Shown: positions 1 through 6,804 of the stretch, one piece after another
How the letters are laid out: each line of letters starts with the position of its first letter
Position numbering within the stretch: the stretch's first letter is position 1
Assembly (NCBI GenBank): GCA_034189725.1
Contig: JAXHUK010000144.1
Coordinates: forward strand, 1-15,984
Source of the DNA: JAXHUK01 sp034189725
GTDB lineage: Bacteria > Chloroflexota > Dehalococcoidia > SZUA-161
Reading direction: 5' to 3'
DNA length: 15,984 nt
The notes under the pieces: model-generated
Database searches by the model: none
What the model was told of the DNA's origin: nothing
The model's input: the letters and a program-made list of their open reading frames with translations, nothing else
Translations under genes and position numbers: made by a program

Positions 1-1219
1 CCTGCCTCAACGCCACCAGCTCCCGTTCTTTTTGCTGTATCTCGCTCAGATTGACCCTGTAGGCATCACCTTTATCTTTTCCCTGGACTTCGTAGTTAGT
101 CATTATTCGTTCTCGCCCTTCCACACCCAGCTCCGTGCCACAGAGAGGACACTCAGCCTCCCCCTGCCCAAGTAAAACAAGCTTGCTCTTTAGCTCCTCC
201 ATGTCTCTCTTCAGTTGAGAATTAATAGAGTTCAGGTAGTGGATTCGATTAGAAAGCTCCTCAACGCATTCTCTCTTTTTCCCCAGGTCTTGTTCTCGCC
301 TGATCAGATCATCCAGTTGTGCCTTTATACCAGCACTATTGTCCGTATAACTCGACAACACCCTCTCATATCTTTCAATCCTGGAACGGTGTTCTTGAGC
401 ACGACCACCCAGATAATGAAGCTGCTGATTAGCCTGCTCGATTTGCCTTGCGATCTCCTTGTTTTGCTCCTCTTTAAACTTCAGGGTATCCCTGTACTGC
501 CGCAGGTTGTTCAGGGCAATTTCTTTTTTCTCGATATCACCACTTACGACTGAAACAGCCTCCTGTGTTTCACGTAGTTCAGCTTCGTATTTCTCTCTCT
601 GCCCCACCTGTTGCCCAATCCTGATAAGATCGTCACTGCGACTACGATGCTCGAGTTCCCTTTCCTTAGAACTGTTTCTGGCAAGCTTCTCAAGATCGTC
701 ATAGAGCGAAAGGCCAAGAATATTTGCAAGGACCTCCTTGCGCTCGCCAGGCCTCTTCAGGCTAAACTCATCAGAGCGACCCTGAAGCAATAGAGCGCTG
801 TTAATAAATGTCTGGTAATCCATACGCAGTATCTCAATGATTTTACGCTGGGTTTCACCAATGGAGTTACCCGTTATCGGCGTAAAACCCTGTGCAGTCT
901 CAACCTGTAGCTCCAGGACAGTTTGGCCCGCACGTTTTAATCCACCTTTTACCCGCTTGCGCAGGACGCGGTAGTTAGTGTGGCCGACCGTGAACTCAAA
1001 CTCTACCTCCATCTCTGCTTCGCCCAGGTATATGAGATCATCATCGCTTCTGGCCCTGGCTTTCCCCCACAGAGCCCAGGTGATGGCATCGAGCAGTGCC
1101 GATTTACCATTACCATTGTCACCGCAAAGACAGGCCACATGGAAGCCCTCGAAATAGAGCTGCGGTGCGCTATTGCGGTAACACATGAAGTTTCTGAGAG
1201 CAAGCTTAATGGGAATCAT
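1..1219 (-). CDS. sbcC: SbcC/Rad50-type DNA repair ATPase, N-terminal part (gene cut by left window edge)
   Basis: The frame is open from an ATG at 1219 to the left edge (406 codons visible); the C-terminal half lies outside. The protein begins with a Rad50-like head: Walker A GDNGNGKS at residues 33-40, then LLLQGRSDEF around 143-152, with Gln146 fitting the Q-loop. From about residue 175 the sequence is charged and heptad-like, as in a long coiled coil. CPLC at 357-360 (bases 140-151) fits the zinc hook through which Rad50 dimers join. The Walker B/signature half is not visible. In this family SbcC and SbcD (Mre11) form a nuclease complex that opens hairpins and processes DNA ends. sbcD lies directly upstream, so pairing is expected. 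An in-frame TGA two codons before the ATG makes this the first possible start; I see no good Shine-Dalgarno. Confidence 0.93.
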   Translation of the reverse strand, partial: MIPIKLALRNFMCYRNSAPQLYFEGFHVACLCGDNGNGKSALLDAITWALWGKARARSDDDLIYLGEAEMEVEFEFTVGHTNYRVLRKRVKGGLKRAGQTVLELQVETAQGFTPITGNSIGETQRKIIEILRMDYQTFINSALLLQGRSDEFSLKRPGERKEVLANILGLSLYDDLEKLARNSSKERELEHRSRSDDLIRIGQQVGQREKYEAELRETQEAVSVVSGDIEKKEIALNNLRQYRDTLKFKEEQNKEIARQIEQANQQLHYLGGRAQEHRSRIERYERVLSSYTDNSAGIKAQLDDLIRREQDLGKKRECVEELSNRIHYLNSINSQLKRDMEELKSKLVLLGQGEAECPLCGTELGVEGRERIMTNYEVQGKDKGDAYRVNLSEIQQKERELVALRQ

Positions 1220-1435
1220 AGTTCAAATCTTAAACAGCCTACAAATCAGCGACCTAACCGCTAAACCATGTAGTCCCTGTAACACTATTTACACGCTCTG
1301 TCTTGAATGGGCTCGACACAAATAAAGCAAACACAGGGGTTTGCCCCTACAATGGGCGATTGCTTTGAATCAGGCTCTCCCCATATTCCAGAAGCTCCCC
1401 TTCTATCCTGCACAGGCAAACACAGGGGTTTGCCC
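1220..1435. other. sbcD-sbcC intergenic spacer containing a duplicated element
   Basis: The 216-bp gap between sbcD and sbcC. Its sbcD-proximal half (1327-1435) is made of repeat sequence described separately. The remaining part (1220-1326) is A/T-rich, without an ORF, tRNA or convincing promoter; no clear ribosome-binding site precedes the sbcC ATG. The spacing is unusual because sbcD and sbcC normally overlap or nearly touch, which suggests that the repeat expanded here. Confidence 0.6.
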
Positions 1436-1483
1436 CTACAATGAGCGATTGCTTTGAATCAGGCTCTCCCCGTATTCCAGAAG
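1327..1483. repeat. Direct duplication (89-bp period) of the sbcD 3' end plus palindromic repeat
   Basis: Bases 1327-1394 and 1416-1483 are direct copies of 68 bp differing at only two positions (the G/A at 1355/1444 and the A/G at 1383/1472), offset by 89 bp. Each copy holds, read on the minus strand, the last codons of sbcD (ending QSNR-S-L-stop in the true gene, QSNR-P-L-stop in the downstream copy) followed by GTAGGGGCAAACCCCTGTG. This segment can fold as AGGGG/CCCCT, or alternatively as GGCAAAC/GTTTGCC (1415-1421 with 1428-1434). The 1395-1415 stretch separates the copies. The palindromic core resembles GTAGGGGC-type dispersed repeats found in environmental bacterial genomes; that identification is from memory, not a search. 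Confidence 0.85.
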
Positions 1484-2665
1484 AATCTGAATTCGCTCTC
1501 TGGGTGTTTTCTTTAATTCAAGATACAGTCTCAACGCTTCCAACGGCGTTATCCCATCGGCTGAATACGCGTTCAACCTGCTGCGGTGCGCTCGCTCCAC
1601 ATCTTTGATCACAGCGGCAACGAAATATGCATCCTTGAGTGCTTTGCGTATCTCAGTCTCCTGAATAAGCCCCTCTCGCTCCGCTGGCACTTTGATCTGC
1701 AGGCGAACTATAGCATTCTCAACAGTATTCCTGGTAATTGCACGCAACACGGTCGCAGTGGGGTCATCTGTATCAGCATCAACCTTGATGGTCAGGAAAC
1801 GTCGCGCTTCTACTGGCTGGAATTCATAGGACAGCAACCGGGAGCCTGCCTGGGCGGCATCATCAAGGTGTACCACATAAAATCCCTTCTCTTGATCCTC
1901 ATCGCCAAAATCGATAGTTTGCAGGCTTCCCGAATAGACGACAGGCGGTGATTCCGAGAGAACCTGACGATTGTGGATGTGACCCAGAGCGACATAGTCA
2001 AATGCATGGGCAGCTACCGTACTTTGCAACAGCACATGTTCCCGTCCCATACTCATAGTCCTCTCTGACCCCAATTTGGCACTGAATATTGAAACGTGAG
2101 CTGCTAAAACTGCAGGCAACCTGCGATCCAGTGCATCAGCCTGGGCATTGATCCACGCTGTCAGTGTCTCCTCCAGTTTCTGATTAATCTGATCTATAGA
2201 CAGGTTCTTGGTATCCTCGCGACTCAGCAATGTGCCTCGCCTGACCCAGGGCAAAGCCACAATCTGTAATGGACCCTTCCTGGTCTCAATGCAATAGCTC
2301 TTGGGGCGATTGGCAACAACAACGTTATCGATCGCCAGTGTATCGAAAATCTCAACAGCGGTGGCACGCCCCACTGCATTGGGCAGGTCATGGTTGCCGA
2401 CGAGAAGGAATACCGGTATACCATTCGCACTTAGTTGCCAAATGCGCCTGGCGAACTCACGCTGGTAGGTCTGGCCAGGGTCACGGCTCTTATAGGCATC
2501 GCCGCAGAAAAGGACCAGGTCCACGTCATTATTCAGGGCATAGTCCACCAGTTGGTCTAATGCAGCCAAAAAGTCGTTGAGGCGCGTTGAGAGACCCGTA
2601 GCGGGGTCGATTCGGCCATAGGTCTCTACTCCAAGGTGAAGGTCGGCAAAGTGAAGGATTTTCAT
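1436..2665 (-). CDS. sbcD: SbcD/Mre11-type DNA repair exonuclease
   Basis: 409 residues. It has the calcineurin-like phosphoesterase core of Mre11/SbcD with all metal-binding motifs: DLHLG (Asp8, His10), GD at 55-56, GNHD at 90-93, His190 in AAHVS, and GHIH at 228-231, followed by a YSGS capping segment. The C-terminal third would be the capping and SbcC-binding region. With SbcC it makes an ATP-dependent double-strand exonuclease and hairpin endonuclease. The ATG at 2665 lies 25 bp after the alcohol dehydrogenase stop, so the two are probably cotranscribed; the ribosome-binding site is weak (the context reads ATGTAATG), which suggests translational coupling. The last 16 codons including the TAG stop lie inside the duplicated repeat, so the C-terminal tail is shaped by that element. 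Confidence 0.95.
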   Translation of the reverse strand: MKILHFADLHLGVETYGRIDPATGLSTRLNDFLAALDQLVDYALNNDVDLVLFCGDAYKSRDPGQTYQREFARRIWQLSANGIPVFLLVGNHDLPNAVGRATAVEIFDTLAIDNVVVANRPKSYCIETRKGPLQIVALPWVRRGTLLSREDTKNLSIDQINQKLEETLTAWINAQADALDRRLPAVLAAHVSIFSAKLGSERTMSMGREHVLLQSTVAAHAFDYVALGHIHNRQVLSESPPVVYSGSLQTIDFGDEDQEKGFYVVHLDDAAQAGSRLLSYEFQPVEARRFLTIKVDADTDDPTATVLRAITRNTVENAIVRLQIKVPAEREGLIQETEIRKALKDAYFVAAVIKDVERAHRSRLNAYSADGITPLEALRLYLELKKTPRERIQILLEYGESLIQSNRSL

Positions 2666-2690
2666 TACATCGAGCTACGAAGTAACCGCA

Positions 2691-3695
2691 CTAATCGGAG
2701 ACCCTCAATACCCCTGCACCTCGAACGTTGCCCTGTTTGAGAAGCAGCAGAGAGCGATTAGCTTCCTCAAACCTGAACTCCTGTACCTCCGTACGGATAG
2801 GGATCTCCGATGCAAGAGCAAGGATGTCCTCAGCATCCTGCCGCGTACTATTCGTAACGCTCCGCATGGTTTTCTCGTAATAGAGGTGCTTCTGGTAATC
2901 CAGTTCGGGAATAGGGGTCATGTAGATGCCGGCAAGGGCAAGCGTGCCGCCTTTGTCCAGAACCCTCAGGGCATCCAACACCAGGTTTCCCACAGGAGCG
3001 AATATTATAGCGCTCTGAAGCTTTACCGGGGGGTCTTCTTCCGCTCTCCCCGTCCAAACCGCTCCCAGCTCCTTCGCATGCTTGAGATGCTCCTCGCCTC
3101 TGGAGAAAACGAACACCTCGCAACCCCAATATCGTGCCACCTGAATAACGATGTGAGCGGAAGCGCCGAAGCCGAAGAGGCCCAGACGCCCGCCTTTCTC
3201 GATATCCGAAAGGCGCAGAGAGCGAAATCCGATAATACCGGCACAGAGTAGCGGCGCCGCCTCCAGGTCAGAGAAGCCCTCCGGTATGGGGTAGGCGAAA
3301 TCCTCCGATACAATGGTATATTCAGCATAGCCCCCATCCACATCGTATCCTGTGAAACGGGCTTTCTCACACAGGTTCTCTTTGCCCCTGAGGCAAAAAT
3401 GGCACGTTCCACAGGCGGAGTTGAGCCACGCCGCTCCCGCCCGATCACCCTTACGAAACCTGGTTACGTTCTCACCGATTGCGTCCACTATCCCTACAAT
3501 CTCGTGTCCGGGAATAACAGGCCGTTTTTTAGGAGGAAGCTCACCTTCTACAACATGGAGATCGGTATGGCAAACACCGCAGGTCGAGATTTTAATGCGG
3601 ACTTGTTCAGGCCCAGGTATCGGGTCAGCGATTTCAGCCAATACGAGCGGCTCCTCTTCAACGGGACGGGGTTCATTCAGGATCATGGCTTTCAT
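2691..3695 (-). CDS. Zinc-dependent alcohol dehydrogenase family protein
   Basis: 334 residues, medium-chain dehydrogenase/reductase fold. The N-terminal GroES-like domain carries the catalytic-zinc ligands Cys42 (in GVCHTDLH), His64-Glu65 (PGHE) and Cys151 (LLCAG), and the structural-zinc cysteines 95, 98, 101 and 109. The Rossmann half has GFGASAH at 175-181, a variant of the GxGxxG nucleotide loop seen in AdhA-like bacterial enzymes. The likely reaction is NAD(P)-dependent interconversion of an alcohol and an aldehyde; the substrate cannot be read from sequence. The ATG at 3695 is preceded by GAGGTG (about 3704-3709), a good Shine-Dalgarno. It is the first gene of a run into sbcD and sbcC; I see no functional link with DNA repair. 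Confidence 0.93.
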   Translation of the reverse strand: MKAMILNEPRPVEEEPLVLAEIADPIPGPEQVRIKISTCGVCHTDLHVVEGELPPKKRPVIPGHEIVGIVDAIGENVTRFRKGDRAGAAWLNSACGTCHFCLRGKENLCEKARFTGYDVDGGYAEYTIVSEDFAYPIPEGFSDLEAAPLLCAGIIGFRSLRLSDIEKGGRLGLFGFGASAHIVIQVARYWGCEVFVFSRGEEHLKHAKELGAVWTGRAEEDPPVKLQSAIIFAPVGNLVLDALRVLDKGGTLALAGIYMTPIPELDYQKHLYYEKTMRSVTNSTRQDAEDILALASEIPIRTEVQEFRFEEANRSLLLLKQGNVRGAGVLRVSD

Positions 3696-4006
3696 TTCAG
3701 GAGCACCTCACTATAACTGGCTATTCCAACAACAATCTCCCTGGTTAAAAAAGTGGATAAGCTATTGCAGGAGTAGCTTTTTCATTTATGGTAACTCATG
3801 TAGTAATCACAAACAGGCTTCTCTATTTTACCGAAGTGTGTGAAAATTACCTTGGTATTATTCGCGTATAGCTCATCCAGATTATTACCCTGGTCAATAT
3901 GTCCATCCTATCCTGTGAGCATACTACAATTCACCATTACAGTATGATGCGATGTTCATCAAACACCAGAGAGGAAAGGCATCGTTGTTATGTCAACATT
4001 TAAATC
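3696..4006. other. 311-bp intergenic region upstream of the alcohol dehydrogenase
   Basis: AT-rich gap between the membrane protein stop and the alcohol dehydrogenase start. It should hold the promoter of the adh-sbcD-sbcC run, read on the minus strand. The best candidate I found is TTGTGA, a 17-base spacer and ATAAAT (about 3784-3812), which is weak. A good -35-like TTGACA occurs near 3989-3994 on the minus strand but has no matching -10. No tRNA, hairpin terminator or conserved ORF was recognised. Confidence 0.4.
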
Positions 4007-4609
4007 CTACTTCAAATCCTGACTATCCTTGATCGAGTACTCAGTACCTGTAACCGGGGTTTTGTTGAAAATCTTACCAAACATTCGCTGAAATCGTTCT
4101 TTATGTATAGAAATGATTATCCCGACGGTATCAAAAATCACATCGGACACCTGGTCCAAAACGTGAATCATGGTCGTTGGCCACATTCCAGGGTGGAAGT
4201 ACTCCCAGATTTCCTCCTGCACCGCGTTTGCCCCGCATATTGCGAAAGCCAGAGTCGATGCATTAACGTATTTCTGTGCTTTTCTGGGAAATTTATTCCT
4301 GATTTTACCGATAAATGGTCTAGCCCTGTCTATGCGCACGATGAGTTCTCGTGTAACAAAGCCAAACATCGTGTGGGTAATGATAGTGAATCCCGAAGTA
4401 TTGTACCGCACACCGCCCAGTAGTACCGTGCCTGCGAGGTGCAGGCATATCACACCTGCAAGTCCTATCATAAATCCTTTATTATCCCTGTACAGGGTTG
4501 TAGTCAGCGACGTAATCCACACAAACGGTACGCTTGGCCGTCTCTGTGCGATCAAATAGAATATAGCCAACACCAGCAGGCACAACAGGGCGAACAGGAA
4601 CAGAGCCAT
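4007..4609 (-). CDS. Unrecognised multi-pass membrane protein
   Basis: 200 residues; I do not recognise the family with confidence. Hydrophobic segments sit at about 3-21, 46-66, 72-92, 114-130 and 152-168, giving four or five membrane spans. Polar residues cluster near the last three: THTMFGFVTRE (His79, Arg87, Glu88), QEEIWEYF (Glu132, Glu133, Glu136), and DQVSDVIFDTVG (Asp152, Asp156, Asp160). This layout (His-x-x-Phe-Gly-Phe-x-x-Arg-Glu, then a Glu cluster, then spaced Asp before Gly) reminds me of the YjdF/DUF2238 or VanZ-like small membrane families, but this is only a resemblance. The C-terminal tail is basic and probably cytoplasmic. It lies 45 bp after glyQS on the same strand. An AGGGG sits 12 bases before the ATG, a rather distant ribosome-binding site. 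Confidence 0.72.
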   Translation of the reverse strand: MALFLFALLCLLVLAIFYLIAQRRPSVPFVWITSLTTTLYRDNKGFMIGLAGVICLHLAGTVLLGGVRYNTSGFTIITHTMFGFVTRELIVRIDRARPFIGKIRNKFPRKAQKYVNASTLAFAICGANAVQEEIWEYFHPGMWPTTMIHVLDQVSDVIFDTVGIIISIHKERFQRMFGKIFNKTPVTGTEYSIKDSQDLK

Positions 4610-4654
4610 TTCAGCTAATTTCCCCTACAAAAAACGTGCGGAATCTATACATCT

Positions 4655-6025
4655 CTACTCGTCGAATCCCAACCACTTCACCCCTCCAGGCGGCAGTATT
4701 TCAAACGGTTCACCAGTTAACTTGGCATCGAGTGTCGACCGTAACTGCTCCACAGGCACTCGTATCTGGCGCATGGTGTCACGCTCGCGGATGGTCACCT
4801 GATTGTCCTCAAGAGATTGAAAGTCTACAGTGACACAGAATGGAGTGCCTATCTCATCCTGTCTGCGATAACGTCTGCCAACGCTCTGTGCCTCATCATA
4901 CTGCACCATCCAGAAACGGCGCAGGTCAGCGTAAATTTTTTGGGACATGGGCACCAGTGCCTCATTCTTGCTCAATGGGAGTAACGCGACCTTAATCGGA
5001 GCTAAAGCAGGATGGAGCCTCAATACCACCCTGACTCCGTCCTTATCCTGCTCCTCATCATAGGCATCGACTAAAAAAGCGAGCAGAGAGCGATCAACAC
5101 CTGCCGAGGGTTCAATGACATAGGGAATGATATGCTCCTTAGTCTCATCATCGAAATAGCTCAAGTCCTTACCACTATGGCTGGCGTGTTGTTTCAGGTC
5201 AAAATCTGTACGATTGGCGATACCCTCTATCTCCGACCAGCCTATGGGGAACAGGAACTCTATATCGTAACAATCCTTAGCATAGTGGGCAAGTTCATCA
5301 CCGGCGTGTTGGCGCAGCCGCAGGTTATCCTCTTTAATCCCGAGGCTGATATACCAGTTGAACCTTTTCTCAATCCAGTACCGGAACCACTCTTCATCGG
5401 TGTCTGGCTTGACGAAATATTCGATCTCCATCTGCTCGAATTCACGTGTTCTAAAGATAAAGTTCCCGGTGGTAATCTCATTTCTGAATGATTTTCCAAT
5501 CTGAGCAATGCCAAAAGGTAACTTCTTGCGCGTGGATGTGAGCACGTTCTGAAAATTCACGAAAATACCCTGAGCCGTCTCAGGCCGGATATAAACTACT
5601 GAAGCATCGTCCTCTACAGGGCCCACAAACGTCTTGAACATCAGGTTGAACATTCGGGGTTCGGTAAGATCACCGCCGCAGTCAGGACAGTTCCCATCGC
5701 TGATATCATCGGTGCGCCATCGCTTGCGGCAACCCTTACAGTCGACCATAGGATCACTGAATCCGCCTACGTGACCGCTGGCGACCCAGGTCTGGGGATG
5801 CATCAGAATGGCAGCATCCAGACCGACCACATCGTCGCCATCCTGCACCACAGACCTCCACCAGCACGCCTTGATATTATTCTTAAGCTCCACGCCCAGT
5901 GGCCCATAATCATAACACGCCCCCAGACCACCGTAGATCTCGCTGGACGGGAATATATACCCTCGCCGCTTGCACAACGAGACTAATTTGTCCATACTCA
6001 CTTTAACTGAAACTTGTTCTGCCAC
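4655..6025 (-). CDS. glyQS: Glycyl-tRNA synthetase, dimeric (eukaryotic/archaeal-like) type
   Basis: 456 residues, class II aminoacyl-tRNA synthetase that charges tRNA-Gly and releases pyrophosphate. It shows the N-terminal RRGYIFPSSEIYGG and DYGPLGVELKNN segments, ASGHVGGFSDPMVDCK, a zinc-binding insertion with Cys96, Cys99, Cys113 and Cys116, RPETAQGIF at 147-155, the motif 2 region RNEI...TREFEQME (181-200), and motif 3 GVDRSLLAF (309-317). The anticodon-binding domain begins near residue 340 (LAPIKVALLPLS). Length is normal for this one-chain form, as opposed to the GlyQ/GlyS tetramer. The start is a GTG at 6025, supported by AGGAG at 6033-6037 seven bases upstream. Confidence 0.97.
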   Translation of the reverse strand: MAEQVSVKVSMDKLVSLCKRRGYIFPSSEIYGGLGACYDYGPLGVELKNNIKACWWRSVVQDGDDVVGLDAAILMHPQTWVASGHVGGFSDPMVDCKGCRKRWRTDDISDGNCPDCGGDLTEPRMFNLMFKTFVGPVEDDASVVYIRPETAQGIFVNFQNVLTSTRKKLPFGIAQIGKSFRNEITTGNFIFRTREFEQMEIEYFVKPDTDEEWFRYWIEKRFNWYISLGIKEDNLRLRQHAGDELAHYAKDCYDIEFLFPIGWSEIEGIANRTDFDLKQHASHSGKDLSYFDDETKEHIIPYVIEPSAGVDRSLLAFLVDAYDEEQDKDGVRVVLRLHPALAPIKVALLPLSKNEALVPMSQKIYADLRRFWMVQYDEAQSVGRRYRRQDEIGTPFCVTVDFQSLEDNQVTIRERDTMRQIRVPVEQLRSTLDAKLTGEPFEILPPGGVKWLGFDE

Positions 6026-6052
6026 TATTGCTCTCCTCTTGATTTCCCCTTA

Positions 6053-6081
6053 AGATTAGCAGTTTTGCCCACACGTGTAAA
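6053..6081 (-). promoter_or_regulatory. Candidate promoter of glyQS
   Basis: Read on the minus strand: TTTACA (6076-6081), a 17-base spacer, then TAATCT (6053-6058) preceded by TGC, which makes an extended -10. It lies 28 bases upstream of the GTG start and its ribosome-binding site, and back to back with the hydrolase promoter. The -10 match is modest. Confidence 0.45.
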
Positions 6082-6084
6082 GGC

Positions 6085-6112
6085 TTGACAAGTTGGTATA
6101 AATGGTGACAAT
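6085..6112 (+). promoter_or_regulatory. Candidate sigma-70 promoter of the MBL-fold hydrolase
   Basis: A consensus -35 TTGACA (6085-6090) is followed by a 16-base spacer and GACAAT (6107-6112), which matches the -10 consensus at four of six positions. Transcription would start near 6119, giving a very short leader that still contains the GGAGG ribosome-binding site at 6120-6124. The -35 overlaps no coding sequence and is only a few bases from the divergent glyQS promoter. Confidence 0.5.
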
Positions 6113-6129
6113 ACTAAACGGAGGAATAA

Positions 6130-6759
6130 ATGATTATTAAAGAATTAGTTGTAGGACCATTTGGCTCTAACTGTTTCATCGTTGGCTCAGAGACAACCAA
6201 AGAGGCAATGATCATCGACCCTGGTGCCGATGCCAACCATATAGTGGATGCGGCAAATGACCTCGGGCTGTCAATTGTGCTTATCGTAGCTACGCATAAC
6301 CATATGGATCACATTGGTGCGTTACGCCCAGTAAAGGACGCAACAAATGCCGACTACGCAGTTCATGAGGCAGACCTAGAAACCAAAATGCCCGCAGTAT
6401 TCGCCAGAATGATGGGGCCGCTTATGGGCGGATCCTTGAAGGCACCACCAAAGCCTGATAGACTGCTTCACGATGGCGACATAATTGAGGTCGGAGACCT
6501 GAAGTTTACGGTGCTCCACACCCCCGGTCACACCCCTGGAGGTATCTCACTGTTAGGTGACGGGGTGGTTTTTTCCGGTGATACCCTGTTCAATTTCGGC
6601 ATCGGGAGAACCGACATGCCGGGAGGAAGCTTCTCCATACTTATGCACAGTATCGCCACCAAGCTCATGGTACTACCAGACGATACTATAGTGTATCCTG
6701 GACATGGCCCCAGAACCACAATAGGCATCGAACGCAAGCGGAACCCCTTCCTCGCATAA
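6130..6759 (+). CDS. MBL-fold metallohydrolase (glyoxalase II-like)
   Basis: 209 residues. The full set of metallo-beta-lactamase-fold metal ligands is visible: THNHMDH (His56, His58, Asp60, His61), His134 in HTPGHTPGG, Asp151 in SGDTLF, and His192 in YPGHGP. GRTDMPGG follows the Asp ligand, as in the short GloB-like hydrolases that bind two metals. The usual chemistry is thioester hydrolysis, but these small homologues are diverse and the substrate cannot be read here. It is shorter than canonical GloB (about 250) and lacks most of the C-terminal helical substrate domain. The start is secure: GGAGG lies five bases before the ATG. It stands alone on the plus strand, divergent from glyQS and convergent with hppA, and its 3' end forms its own terminator. 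Confidence 0.94.
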   Translation: MIIKELVVGPFGSNCFIVGSETTKEAMIIDPGADANHIVDAANDLGLSIVLIVATHNHMDHIGALRPVKDATNADYAVHEADLETKMPAVFARMMGPLMGGSLKAPPKPDRLLHDGDIIEVGDLKFTVLHTPGHTPGGISLLGDGVVFSGDTLFNFGIGRTDMPGGSFSILMHSIATKLMVLPDDTIVYPGHGPRTTIGIERKRNPFLA

Positions 6760-6780
6760 GGAAGGGGTTCCGAACGTTTT
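6739..6780 (+). terminator. Rho-independent terminator overlapping the hydrolase stop codon
   Basis: Perfect 14-bp stem: 6739-6752 (CGGAACCCCTTCCT) pairs with 6759-6772 (AGGAAGGGGTTCCG) around a six-base loop CGCATA, followed after AAC-G by TTTT at 6777-6780. The last codons of the hydrolase form the left arm, and the TAA stop (6757-6759) lies at the loop/right-arm junction. On the minus strand the hairpin is not followed by a T run, so it is a weaker terminator for the convergent hppA. Confidence 0.85.
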
Positions 6781-6804
6781 CCGTATATTCACTTTTGCCG
6801 GCTC

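Noticed and set aside
980..1264. 94-codon plus-strand open frame over the sbcC start
   Set aside because: It is antisense to the Walker A region of sbcC, where the minus-strand protein is clearly real.
1327..1483. Possible CRISPR repeats
   Set aside because: There are only two copies, the copies include coding sequence, and no further repeat or cas gene is present.
1..3695. SbcCD with neighbours as an undescribed phage-defence island
   Set aside because: SbcCD is a widespread repair pair, the neighbour is an ordinary dehydrogenase, and no other defence or mobile gene is nearby.
3352..3843. 163-codon open frame on the plus strand across the alcohol dehydrogenase start
   Set aside because: It lies antisense to a well-supported gene and its upstream region; the translation has no recognisable domain and an erratic composition.
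4620..4634. TTGTAGGGG upstream of the membrane protein, similar to the start of the palindromic repeat near sbcD
   Set aside because: Only nine bases match and the palindrome does not continue; chance or a ribosome-binding site explains it.
6097..6102. TATAAA as the -10 of the hydrolase promoter
   Set aside because: It lies only six bases after TTGACA, and no -35 is found at the right distance upstream.
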